From Hypomesus transpacificus (taxonomy: Eukaryota; Chordata; Actinopteri; Osmeriformes; Osmeridae), in NCBI RefSeq assembly GCF_021917145.1, contig NC_061078.1:6514047-6578046 (forward strand): a DNA stretch of 64,000 bases, in the 5' to 3' direction. Positions within the stretch are counted from its first letter, which is position 1, and every line of letters begins with the position of its first letter. Shown here in pieces: positions 40,715 through 53,400 of the stretch. The translations under genes and the position numbers were made by a program. The notes beneath the pieces were generated by a model. That model was given only the letters and a program-made list of their open reading frames with translations, did no database searches and had not been told where the DNA came from.

Positions 40715-40965
40715 TTAAGAATACAAAATCTATAGATAATGGCATAGCATACAAATGAACAGGCCCAAACAAAGTTAATTCAGTATGCAATGGGTTGTTA
40801 ACATAAACTTAAAGTTACAAAAAGTTCAAAAGATAATCTATTATCAACATTATATAAGTATATAATCTACAATGGTGTCTTCATGAAAATATGAATGTGC
40901 CTAACTAGAGGCATAAACTACTTTAATGATAGATTTGCAAGCATATTTAGTTTGACTTCCTTGTC

Positions 40966-41727
40966 TTAATTTATTTTGACACATAAGAAGTTGAGCTTCT
41001 CCTTGCAGTCCCTGGTCCCCCAGTGCTCTTCTTCCTTGTCCAGGGTCCCACAATGGAGGTACCGGGCAGGGCAGAAAGGCATCTCCCCCGCAGGCCAGTT
41101 CTGGTATTTCAGCTCATCTCCGTTCACCCACAGCCACTGACCAGCCAGGAAGCGCAGGCCGGTCCACACCTGGCTGGTCTGGGCCTCTGAGGTGGTTTTC
41201 TTGGCTGAACTTTGCTCAGCCTCAGAGAGCAGACTGGGGAGGTCACTGTCCTGATCTCTACAGTACTCCAGGGCCTCCTCCCACGTCTTGTTCTCCTTCA
41301 CCAAGACCACTTTAGGCGTCTCCTGGTAGCAGACAAAGTTTATTTTCTTATCGCATGGTAAATCATACCAGCCTCCACCTGTTTTTGCACTGCCACAGTC
41401 CTCATTACCCTCACGATCATTAGGCTGGCCAGATTCCCAGTCGGTGAATGTAGATGTCCTGCGTCCAGACCAGTACCAAAGGGTATGGTTCTGGGTGTCT
41501 CTGTGGATACCAATCCAGACCAAGTTCCCATTACCAAGAGCAGAGACGTTGTTGGCTTCTTCCTTAGTGTGGATGAAGGCCAGGTCGGTGTGGTGGCTTC
41601 TGCAATATTGCTGGGCATCATTCCATGATGCTGGTTCTGTTACAAGGAAGTACTCTCTTTGTAGAGCAGATACCAGCACTAACAGGGCAGTGATGAGAAG
41701 CGCGGTGAAGCTACCCTTTCTCTCCAT
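40966..41727 (-). CDS. Secreted protein with two C-type lectin domains, intronless
   Basis: The 253-residue product has an N-terminal signal peptide (FTALLITALLVLVSALQ) and two C-type lectin-like domains. Domain 1 (about 25-136) keeps EPASWNDAQQYCR, the LVWIGIHRD core and the cysteines of DCGSAK and FVCYQ. Domain 2 (about 140-251) keeps KTWEEALEYCRDQDSDLPSL, VWTGLRFL, and CKEKLNFLC. Domain 1 has QPND where mannose binders have EPN, and WYD instead of the calcium-site WND. Domain 2 has WPAGE in that region. Calcium-dependent sugar binding is therefore uncertain. No membrane helix or GPI signal is seen, so it is probably secreted. Similar proteins in fish are usually named macrophage mannose receptor-like. 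No intron is needed. It has a truncated tandem copy downstream. Confidence 0.85.
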   Translation of the reverse strand: MERKGSFTALLITALLVLVSALQREYFLVTEPASWNDAQQYCRSHHTDLAFIHTKEEANNVSALGNGNLVWIGIHRDTQNHTLWYWSGRRTSTFTDWESGQPNDREGNEDCGSAKTGGGWYDLPCDKKINFVCYQETPKVVLVKENKTWEEALEYCRDQDSDLPSLLSEAEQSSAKKTTSEAQTSQVWTGLRFLAGQWLWVNGDELKYQNWPAGEMPFCPARYLHCGTLDKEEEHWGTRDCKEKLNFLCVKIN

Positions 41728-42206
41728 CCTGGCCTGGTGGCTAGTCAGTGTGGATTACACCTGGCTCTGTCTCTTCTAACATGAAGACCCAGTCGACCAA
41801 TCAAAAACCCCTCAAGTTCAGAAAGGCCATTTGCCTACACATGACAGAGATGCTATTTGACTGGTCTCTCCTTCCTCTTGCAGGAAGGACAACAAGAGTC
41901 ATTAGGGAAGAGGAACCTTAGTCAAATTGCCTCCATGTTTCTAAACAAATGAAGACTCTGAACAAAGTAAACATGCTCCAGAAAGACGTTTTTCTATGAA
42001 GCCTAAATCATGTGTTGAATTACTTTCAGTTTAACTTATGCAAGAAAGTAATTTGGAAAGTCCTGGGGAAAATTGCTAGAGTAATGACAAAAAAACAAAT
42101 TTTGCAAATGCAAACATGTAATGCAAGGAGTTCTAGCCCTGGTATTTCAGACTAAAGATGATTTACTTTATATTCTTGGATTAGAGATTTCTTAATTCAA
42201 TTCCCT

Positions 42207-44422
42207 TTAGCAAAACATGTTTTCCTAGCATAAGTCCCAAACCAAATCCATATCTGCACTGCTTTCTACACACCTACGAAGACCAGAAGGTAAGCAATAG
42301 TGTGAGGAAATGAAATATAAATGCTACTTGTTGCGCCCTCTCAAATCCGCTCTGAGGTGAATCTGAAGGTTGAAAGCCTAGGTTGAAAAGTATTTGATCT
42401 CTTCTCTAGCGCCCTCTGTGAGCTGAAAGAGGAAGAGAGGAAAGAAAAAGAAAGAGAGAGAGAGAGAAAGAGGAAGACAAAAGGAAAGAGAGAGAGGGAG
42501 AGAAAGCTGGTGTATTAAGTTTCTCATTGACTATTCCTATGGCCAGCAGAGCCCTGCCGTGTTGAGTGACTGCTGTTCCCCGCAGCATCAATAATACAAG
42601 AGGAAGTTTTTGTCCCTCCACAGGCCACTGGAACAGGCAGCTCAGGGGCCGAGGGGGGCCCTTTCACTCAGCCCTCTAGGGTTTCAGTGCCAGCAGACAG
42701 CAGTCTGACACCAGGGAGCCTGCCTTGGTGGCCCTGCACAGGGTCTGATTGTGTGGTCAGAGTGAGAGGGGACCAGGGGGAGGAGGGGTCTGCACAGTGA
42801 CAGGCCACAGAGACATGCTGGCCTGGGCTGCAGGGTAAGACTATACCCCCTCTGACCCAGCGCCCCTGGATGAGGCCCAGCTGAGGGACAGCTCAACAGA
42901 GGACTAGTCAGTGGGAGCTAACAGACATGAGAATGGGATGGGTGGCCTGGGTGTGATTGGTGTCATCCAGATTTGCAGCCTGCTCGAGCAGCTAGCTGAC
43001 AGTTAACGTAAACCTTCCAATGATTGCTAGGAACACGTTTTCAAATTGTAATCTTGTGTGATTCCAAAATCAGTGAGTGACTGGGTCTAATACAACTTTC
43101 ATGGATAAATTGGTTTGAAAAGCAATAATTGTGATACATAGATTATCAGTTGATAATGTGTTTTACTCTGTAATATAGGAATTAAGGTTATATTTCCCCA
43201 GCCTGAGTTGTGTCCACTGTCCACTTCCTGACAGCTTTCTCAGTTTCACTCAAAAAACAAGATGATGAGAGGATGACAGTGGAAATATGATTCAGCTGTG
43301 GCTGTGGCTGTGGTCAATCTCTTGCCTTCAGCTCAACCCTGGATACCTGGAGGGCAACACAAGCAGAGGCAGAGGAGAGAGCAGGAAGGAGGGGCAGAGA
43401 GGGAGAGAGTGAAATAGAGAAGGGCAAGGAGAAAGGGTGAAAGTGTGAGAGACAGAACGAGAGAGGAGAGATGGGCCATCATATAAACTTCTGTTAATGA
43501 CCATTGATGTCTTCTGGTTATGGATACGCTCAAGTCAAAGGAGATTTCAAGGATATTAACTAATTGATCAATCTTGGTAAGATATGCATTTTTCTCTTAT
43601 TTTGAAATGTGAACTTAACCAACACCAGTTCTAGTTGAAGTAGCATTCAGAATTACGATGAACCATTGTCTGTTACATAATCAATTATACCAACAATTGA
43701 TGTGCCAATAATGTACAACATCCTGTAAATTAAGTCAGAAAATATGTAATACACTTACAATTCTTGTATTGCATATTGTCCCACAGTTGTACACAGTTTT
43801 TCTTGCAAACAATACTTATAACTACTCTATGTGATAGAAGAGATAATGAGAGCTAAATGTTTGGTCAAGTGGTCAGGTGACAATGGTTGGTTATTAAGGT
43901 TTCATGTCCACTGGGTAGCAGACCTGCATGTTATTTGTAAATAAATACAGTTTTTGAAACCCACTTCAATAAAACCAATAGATCAGTCCTTTAAGTTTAA
44001 ACTTTGACGCAAATCTCTATTACTTTCAAATACTCTGATGAAGTAATGGATCCTTGTAACTGACCCAGGTGAGACACTCTACTCCCCACGTCCACCCGTT
44101 CACCAAGGCTGACGGGGATGGGACTCGTCCTTCCGACCTGACAGACGGATATGACATCACAAACACACAGACTCCAGGGCTGTTCACACACTGGCATCAG
44201 AAGTCATTGTCATCAGTCCGTTATGGTCTCCTGTTAATATTGACGTGGGTGTGACACGACGTGTGATACAGACCTGGGATCATTCCAGACCGGTACAAAA
44301 GGACAGGGGTCCCTGGAGGATCGATGTTGATCCAGTCCAGCGACATCTTAGTGGCCTAGTGTGGAAGGCCCTTGAGCAGGCAGGTGGGATATCACCGTGC
44401 CGTCCTTCCCCCTGGCTCAGAG
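42207..44422. other. Intergenic stretch between the lectin gene and strc
   Basis: No coding exon recognised. Purine-rich GA tracts lie at 42424-42508 and 43370-43470. A donor-like CCCAG|GTGAGA near 44068 could end a non-coding first exon of strc, but nothing confirms it. Confidence 0.5.
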
Positions 44423-47400
44423 ATGGTAGGGCAGGCCCCCGGCAGGGCCCAGGGAAGAGCTTTGTGTCTCGTTGTCATGGTGTTGTTGGTTCTACTGGGA
44501 CTGGCATATGCTGACGACACTGGTAAGACCACTCCAACCATCCAGCCACAATGTCTCACATCATAATGCATGGTGTTGGTATTATTGTTTGGTAGTATCA
44601 TATGGAAAATGACCATGATTTGATCACACAATTATCTGTTCTGAACCACATCAAAATGTCTCACTTCATCAGTTTTTCTAATTTCTCCACAAGGAACCAA
44701 CAGAGAAGAACAGAGACAGCCCGTTATGAAGGAGCTGGTGTCATTATGGCGCAAAGGAGGGGGGTGGTACCCCCGAGGTGAGCCCCCACTCCCTGAGAGA
44801 GACTCTAAACAGCAGGTCCACACTGTGGTGAGGGGCATCATGGGGGGCCTGAAGACCTTGGGCTTCCTGCCCGGCAACAGCCTGGACCACCCCTCCCTCA
44901 GAAAGCCCATTGACAGGCAGCGTTTATCAGGCTTCCTCTACAACATCTCCCTCTACCTCCAGGAGATGGGTGCAGAGCTGGAGGAGCGTCAGCCTGCCTC
45001 TGACAACGAGCAGCTGTGGGAGAAAGTGCTGCAGTCCTTCCTCCAGTCAGAGGGCGGTGCTGCGCTGGGCCAGTGGGATGGGAGGGTGCCCCCCAGGCCT
45101 AGCATGAGGCTCCAGGACTGGTTCCTGTCCCTGAGAGGCAGCCCCCACTGGGACGTCCTGCTGGGGCTTCTCCAGAGCCTGCTGGCCCTATCTGAACGGC
45201 AGCCACAGCGCCCTGTCATGGCCTTTCTGTCCCAGAACTGGCGGACGGTGAGCGCTGTGATGGAGGCGGCCCTGCAGGCGCTTGTGGGCGGGACGTACGG
45301 CCAGGCCAGTGCAGGCCTCCAGGGGTTCATCTGCGCCCTGAAAGGACGCAGCGACTGCACCTTCAGCGTTAGCTGGCTGCAGCAGCTCCTGCGCTTCATG
45401 GAAACCAGGAACTGGAAGCCTGTGATTGATCTCCACCCTGCAGGGATGAGCGGGGATTCTGGCCAGGGCTCGTCTGCTTTCGGACGCCTGAAGCCCTTCA
45501 TCCTACCCCCAGAGATGTTGAAGGAGGAGGGGTTTGTTGGAAACGCCTCCCTGGGCAGCGCCGCTGGGGACTTCGGGGAGGAGCAGAGCTCAATACAAAC
45601 ATTACTCTTGCAGATTTTATCACGCTCTGGTGGAGTGGAGAGGGCAGGCCAGCTGGCAGAGAGGAACCCCGCCCTACTGCAGGGATTGGACGGTCTGAGG
45701 CGTGGGCTGCTGCACAGAGTGGGCAGCTCAGTCTACAGCAACCTGCGGAAAAAGGTGTCGCGGGTCACTATGGTGCTGCTTGATGATGTCAGCAGTATAG
45801 TGGAAGTGCCGCACCCCAATCAACAAGGGAGGTGCTCAGTGGGTGAGTCCATGTTGCTAGGACAGTGGGATGATAGACATTAAAGCGCAGCACGTAATGG
45901 GAAACCATTTTTCAACACATGCTGTTTTGTCTGACACAACACCACAAAAATAAGCATAGACAAAAACATAATAGAAGTACTTCTTATATAGTATTGTACG
46001 CTCACACTTTCAAACGGTCTTTTTCAATGTTGAAACTGGCTTTTAAGACATTGGCGTGTGAAATGACAAACTCTGCTTTGTAAATCATAACTGTTAGTCA
46101 TTAGGAGGATATGTGTTACCCCATGTCCCCCGGCCCGGCTAATCTCTTCATCCTCTCATTGTTGCCAGTAACTGTATCTCCCAGTCATTGTGAGCTCTGA
46201 TATGGTGTTACATTAAGATCAATTGTCTGTTTCAAAGGGCCCCCAGTTGGTTTTTCCACCATTCTGCTTTCATCCTCCTCCAACCTCTAATTTTCCATTA
46301 ATATTTCCGTCTTTTTCTTTATCTTTTCAAAGGGGATCTGAGACAGCTTATCTTATGGTAAGTTATACAGAGGAACAAAGCGTAAAAATACATTAGCTCT
46401 GAAATCCCATACCACATCAGACTTCAGAATTAATGCAGGAAATATTTCACACTGTGAAAATCATCGTAGAAAGGAAGAATGCTCTCACTTCTGAGTCTCT
46501 TAACTGCAATTCTCTGTTCTTTGAAGGGGAATCAGGCACAATGTGACTTGGAACAGCCAGGCTCTGGGTTTCAGCTCCCAGGGACTCCCCAGCAGCCCCC
46601 CCTTCTTGTCCTGCCCCCCTGACACAACGGGAGGGGGCCCTAGACCCCCTCTAGCCCGTTCTCGTCCTAGACCAGCCTGGTCTCCTCGCAGGATCAACAA
46701 ACAAAAAACCCCCCAGACCTCGCCCCATGCCCTCCGGCGCTCCCGGCTCTTGCAGCCCCAGGCAGAGGCAGCGGAAGAGGACTTCAGCCACCCAAGTGAG
46801 GCTTGGTACTCTACGTCAGCGGAGATCCTGGAGGCAGCGTGCAATGCTTCCATCCCAGGGCTCACAGGGGTCTCCAACTTCACAGTGTTCCTCTACTGTA
46901 ATCTGTTTGACGGGGATGAAGGGGCGACAGACCCGGTGATGGGCCAGGTAGGATCGGACCTTCACGCCACCTGCTCGGACGCTGCCTGGTATCTGTCTGC
47001 GGCCGAGGAGGACTTCCTGTGGGTCCACATCTGCAGCGAGTTCTTTGCCCACGAGTTCAACAACACCGTGTGTGCCAACTCCTCTTTCTGGCTGCAAAGA
47101 GCCCATCAGGTCAGACAGTGCCTTCACAGCACACAATTCCTCCTTTATTTATCATAACTCACTAAATCCTTTGTTATTTTACAGTCCTATGATATATTCC
47201 TGTGATAGGTTCCCATGATCCTTTGTGCTTTACTCTCAGACTTCTTCCTCTTAACCCATGGTGGCCGGTACTGTGCTCTGTCTTGGCTGTTGGCAGGCTG
47301 CGCTGATGAAGGACTACCACTACTTCAACCAGTCCAGCATAGATGACCTGTGTGTGCAGCTGTCTGAGGAGGGGGAAGAAGCTCCCGGTCCTGGTCCTGA

Positions 47401-50400
47401 CGAGGCCTGCCTGGCTCAGCTAGGCAGCAGGTCCCTTAGCGCCCACGACTTCAGGAGATGCTTCCTGCCCAACAACTCTGCCCTGATCTTGGCCTTGTGT
47501 GGCAGAGAGTCCCCTGATGCCCCTCCTCCCCTGCCAGAGGGCAGCTGGGCAGCAGAGTACTGCTCCAGAATCCACAACTCCTCCCACATGCAAATCCCAG
47601 GAGAGGGCGCTTGTGACTACAAGAAATGGGCCCTGCAGCATTTCACTAACTCCACCCTGCTGGAGCTTTGTGGGAGTACCCAGGAGTTCAGAGAATATAT
47701 CTGCCACAACGTCTCCATCTACAGACGCCTGCTCAGACGGCTGCCGCAGCTCCCCCAGCTCTGCACCGACCTGGAAGAAGAACAGGAGGGCAGGAAGTGC
47801 TTCCTGCAGCGGTTCTTTGACATGCTCCCGGCGCGGTATGACTTTGACACGTCCCAATTGTGCGTGAACCCGGGCCCTCTGCTGACGGAGGCCCTGCATA
47901 AGATGAGCGTGTGCGAGGTGGAAGGGGGGGAGCGTGAGGGCTGGGTGGGGGCTGTGGAGTACGTCCTGAGGCTGCTGGACTTTGTGGTGGGGCTTTCAGC
48001 AGGACTGGAGGAGGGGGAGGGGGAGGTGAGGCAGGGGCTAGGCCAGGCCATCCTACTCTCCAGTCTCCGTGACAATGCCTCGTTCTGGGCCACACTGCGC
48101 CCTAACGCCTCGCTCAGCATGCTCCATACCGTGGGGGTGTTCCTGCGCAAGGAGGAAAACGCTGCCCTCAAAGAAGACCTGCTCAGCTGCTTCAGTGTGA
48201 GTTTTAAAGCATCTTCTTCTCTCTCTCTATCTCTCTTTCAATCACTCACACACACACACACACACACTAACAACGAACACTAAAGTGAAACTCTTTCCTC
48301 ATGACAGCCAGTACTCTGGGACCTCATTCAGAGAGAAGACAACTCCTCTGCCCTCAGGGTCCTAATGCAGGTACGGTACTGAAACATTCATGTCACTAAC
48401 ACACAATGATACGCTCCTAGGCACTGAGGTTTAATCCCAGTCGTTCACATATAGTTTGAAGAAAGTCACTTAAGTAAGTCAAGTGCCTGTCAATGTGGTT
48501 TACAGTAACATTGCAATTTCCCTTCAGGGAAGGAAGTACAACTCTCTACTCTTCCTGAATGACATACCAGTAAACGCATCTTTGTTAGATGTTTACATTT
48601 CATATGCAGTACCAGCTGTACCGTCTGTGCAGGAGTACCTACAGATGCCCAGAGAGAGTATCCGGACTTTGGTGATGTCAGCAGAAAAAGATGCGGTGAA
48701 GAGGTTCCTGTCCCACATGCACCAGAGCTGGGACCAGCTGCGGGTCGAGCCTGCTCAGGTGATGTGTCTTCTGTAATTAAGTCTCTAGTTGCTGGAACAT
48801 CTCCAGATACTCTATTAAAGGTCATGTCCTGGGAAATATGAATCTTTCATAAGTAATGATTGTGACCAAAGCTTTTTCCTATCCTGCCCAGTCACTGTAT
48901 CTCTTGTCCTCCTGCCTCAGGACTCTAAAAAGGAGCTGCAGGCAATGGAGACGATGACGGCTGCCTTCATTCACAAGTTTCCACGTGTGACCCCTGACCT
49001 CTTTGTTGACCTATCACAGTTCATCCCCTTCATGTCGGTCTCTGACATAATGAGCTTTCCTGCCTCCCTGATGGTGAACGACAGCGTGTGAGTGGCTAGG
49101 GAGACTTCCAACACCATAAAAAAAGTAATCATGTCAGCGTGTCACCATGTTGACTGCGTCTGTGTGGTGTGTGGGTGGACAGGCTGATGGCCATACGTGA
49201 CAACAGCTCCCAGATGAAGTCTCTCCAGAAACAGGCATTTGTGAAGAGGCTTCTGCAGTCCAGCATGGTGGGAGATGTCCCCTCCTGGCCACCATACTTC
49301 CTGCGCTCCATCCTCCCACTGCTCCCCCACCTCCCGCTCAGTCATTTCCGACAGCTGACTTCACAGCAGGTCAGACACAGATGCAGTTTCTTGATGTAAT
49401 GATTTTACACCACTGAAACAGCAACTCAGTAGAATTATGTTTTAGCAGTAGAATTATATTTACCACTTGTTTGTACCCATTGTTCTTTCATTTCTACCCA
49501 TGGTTAAGGACCAAGGTTTGTGTATTGGGATTTTATGTTTTTTATTACTTGATGCCTTTTTTTAGGTTGTATGGCCTTTTTCACTTTGGCAGGGGGACTG
49601 CCAACGGAAACTAGCCTTTTGGCTATAATTGGGTGCATTTACATTTTAATGTTTATTAATGTACACTGTCCCTCTTGATAAAATAAATTGAAAATTGAAA
49701 CAGGTGATATCAGTAGGACTGACATCCAACATTCACTCTGAGCCCTGAACGCTGCTTTTTCTTTCCACGTCTCTTGATCCAATCAGTAAATAGAACTTAA
49801 ATAGGAAAGTGACAGATTATCCCTTAACAATGTCTTTGAAGATTTAAGTTTATGTGGGGGTGGAATGTTAGGGGTAAGATGTTAGTTGTTAGGATCAAAG
49901 GAGCTGAGTTTGTTAGGGTTAGTTAGGGATTTAGTATTATTGCTTCCTTCAACGCATGCTCCACCTTCAGCTTGGTCCCCTGGTGGAGTTGCTAGGCAGC
50001 AGCAGCCTGGATGGCACCCGGGGTCGCCATGTTCTCCGGACTCTGTTCTGCAATGGGAGGAACCTCACTATTGACGACGTTCTGAGGTACATTCTCCGAA
50101 ACGATGTAAGAAACAGTTATGGGGAGATATGTCCCCGACAGAGAGATGAGGAACGTCTTTCTCCACAGGCTGGGGGTCCTGGCGTGCTACCTGAATCCAG
50201 ATGACCTGCGTCCGTTCCTCCACACAGCACCAGCATCCTGGGCCCTGTGGCACCAGCTGGCTCAGTGTGTGACTGATGGACTTGTCAGTGCCACAGGCAG
50301 GGTGAGCCCAACAAACAGAACACATACACATACCGTACTAGAGACTGTATCCTCCCATACAGCACCATGTTAGCATGCCACAGTGTTAATCTCAATGACC

Positions 50401-53400
50401 TCTCTAAGCTTTCCTTGTCTATATACAATCTAGACTTGTGTGATGGGCTCCAGCCCTATTAAAACCCCCTCAGTGGGCATCATATAGCCATACTATCTTG
50501 TTGACACTCGAAACCACCGGATCACTGTCCTGTGTGCAGATGTCCTACTGGCTGGTCCAGGTGATCCAGCCACTGAATGCCAGCACCCTGCCTCCTCCAG
50601 TCCTAGCCACCCTCAGGGGGCTGCTGCCCCAGCTAGGGGCCTCCTTTCTTCAGTCACTCTCCTCATTTCAGCTCCTGGAACTGCTCACACAACCAGGCCT
50701 GCCCACATATCCTCCGGCACAGGTTGACAACTCTATCAAAAAACAGCATGCAGTACAAAACCTCTTGCTGGACATATATGTATATTTTGTGTATCATATT
50801 AACTTTCTGTTGGCAGGCTTTTCAGCTTCTATCAAAAATTTCACAAGACACCAATGTAAGTTTAATTTCCCCTCTTCATTTTTTTTAAGTATCACCAACT
50901 GTTTGTCCTCACTGAGCCATGTTTCCATGGTTACTCTCTCCCTGGCAGCTGACCATGGACACCCTGTGCAGACTGGAGCCGATACTCCTGGGCCAAACCC
51001 CTTCAGCACTGGGAGGTCTGCGCTGGTCTGAGATCAGAGCAGCCACACAGTGCCGATGCTGGAGAGGCTTACTGGCTGATCTGAAGCCTGCCCACAGAGG
51101 CATCCTTCACAGAGCACTGCAGGAGGTGCGACCGCTCTCAGCTTTCTCTTCCAGGAGATTGTTTTCCCTCCTCTCTGTCTGCCCTGTTCATTATGCATCC
51201 ATTGCATTCGCTCCCTGTCTCTCACCGTTGTTTGTTGGCAGGCTTTAAGCCCACTGATGACAGATGGATAAGTCGTTTTGGTGGTATGGGTTAAAGACAT
51301 TGATAGTACATAAACATCAACAAACGGTTCTGAATTCAGCAGTTTATGTCATGTTTTATTCATACCCAGGTCCTGGGCACCAGCTTAGGGAATCAAACCC
51401 TGCAGCTGCAGTGTCTCCTGCCGTACATCCCCCTGAGGCAGCTGGAGGAGCTAGATGTGGAGACAGTCCTGGGGGATATCAACCTGTACAGAAACCTGCC
51501 CTGGTCTCACCAACAGGTAACCAGCGCCCCCCCCCTCCCCCCACCCCAGCCTGCTCCATCTGGATGCAATCACACAAGGCATGCTCACCTATGGCTTCGA
51601 CTGCCAGGCTGCCTCAGAGCTGTGGCTGTCGAAAAGACAAGGGTTGCCAGCTTTGATCCAGGCTCTCCTTTATGCCCAAATCATTGGATATGCATCAGGG
51701 GAGGCATTCAGAATTCTCATACATCATACACATCAACTGCCATCAAGCAAATTGGTTTGTGTGTAGTACAATGGTCTGGAGGGAGAACATCAATTAGTAA
51801 TGCCTGCCTTAAAGAGATTTTTGTCACAGGCAAGGGTGTATTGGATTGCTTTCGCCACCTGCTCAACCCCCCCCCCCCCTTCACCTTCTCTGTGTCTCTC
51901 CCTATCTCTATATCTGAATAGGCTCAGATGTTATTCAGGAAAATTCACCAATTTGACGATGTTTCAAGAGCAACAGTGGAGTAAGTCCAATTTTATAATG
52001 ATCCAATGGGTATTCATACAACTCATTAAACGAATATGGAATTTTGTAACTAGGTGTCAAATGACCAGACATTGATGCTGTCATCAATATGTCATAATGT
52101 ATTCACCCAATCATTTGCTGGGTACACAGAAACCTGGGCCATATAGCTGGCGGAATGACCTGTGATTGGCTGAGGCTTTGGAACAATGACACCAATTTTT
52201 CTGAGTTACTTCAATTTGTCAGTGAGCTACCTGGAGGGCTCAGACCTGCTTTGGTAAGAAACAAGCAACCCCCGTCTCTCTCCACATCCCCTCATTTCCC
52301 TTACCACCTCCATTTGCCCTCCACCTCCTCCTCCAATCATTTATGTTGAGGAGCCTAGGAACTGATGTAGAATTTCAATCTATCCCAACAACAGTATTAA
52401 AGTGTTTTAATGTTTGTTTTGTTAACAGCGGAAATGTCTTGTGGAGGAGTTGAGGAAAGGACCAGAAAAATACCTGGAGGATCTGCCTCCTTGGGTCACA
52501 GCTGGACTACCGTAGGAGAATACATGTTTTTTTACCAACAAAATCTCTTTGTGTATGCATACCATAATAGTCAAAACTCTGACCTCTGTCCCAGGGTCAA
52601 GATGGTAGAGAGCCTCTCCAATGTGTCCATCAAGGCCATCCTGGATCACATTCGACAGCACTTTGTGACATTCATCCAGATGCCACGTCACAAGCAGACA
52701 TCTCTGGCAGAGAAGGCCATCACTGTGCTGGTAAAGGAGAATGCTGGTTAACCATTGAAAGCTATAAGAAGACTCAATATTGTTCTAATGAAAGATATGA
52801 ATGTGTATGACGGTACCATGTTCTATTCAGTTCAATTCACTTTGTTGATCCTGAAAGAAATTCAAGCAATCAGGTAACAGCATGACCACAATAACAGAAT
52901 CAATAAAAAACTGATCTCTTCACCAATCAAGAGATCTGTGAAATCTTTTGTTCTTTGGAGTCACAGTCTGTGTAAGTGATCATAACAAATCATGAACCAC
53001 TGAAGGTAAACATCATAAAAATCATTCAGCTCCCTAATCACCCCAGTATTTGTAGTGGGATGTGTAATGTGTCTCTCTGGCCCGTGGACTATGTGTTCCT
53101 ATCCAGAGCTCATCCCATGCCCTAGGTGAAGGGGAGATAGATGGAGCCTTGGTGGACCTCCTGGGGCCACTGCTGCCCTTCCTGGACCGGGACACACTGG
53201 GCCTGGTGGACCGTGGGGCTCTGGGGCTGAGGCTGGATGAGCTGAGGGGGTATTGCTTGCCCAGGGACACACAGAGGGACATTGCTAACCTGCTGACTGA
53301 AAGAGCATTACTAGGGTGAGAGGGGAGGGGGAGAATGAAAGAACAATTTGAGTCTGGGTCTGAAAGTGGGATTGAATGGTAGAGTTGAGTAGAGAGAAAG

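Larger units (their letters stand above)
39515..42206. repeat. Tandem segmental duplication carrying both lectin copies
   Basis: About 39515-40628 and 40975-42206 align almost base for base, including the coding region, the start context and about 490 bases of upstream sequence. The two ATGs are 1587 bases apart, while the 3' ends of the coding regions are about 1460 apart. The difference is the roughly 126-base deletion in the left copy. Similarity stops abruptly after AATTCAATTCCCT in both. The few differences indicate a recent event. Confidence 0.9.

Noticed and set aside
44989-45501. 170-codon open frame on the minus strand within strc exon 2
   Set aside because: It is the antisense shadow of a GC-rich coding exon. 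The + strand frame matches stereocilin and joins its neighbours in phase.
47420-48171. Long minus-strand open frames opposite strc exon 5
   Set aside because: Antisense of a 900-base coding exon with biased codon use; no homology to any family I know.
48483-48632. Possible longer strc exon 7 starting at about 48529
   Set aside because: An acceptor exists at CCTTCAG, but the extra sequence has no stereocilin similarity. The acceptor at 48632 gives the homologous EYLQMPRES start in phase.
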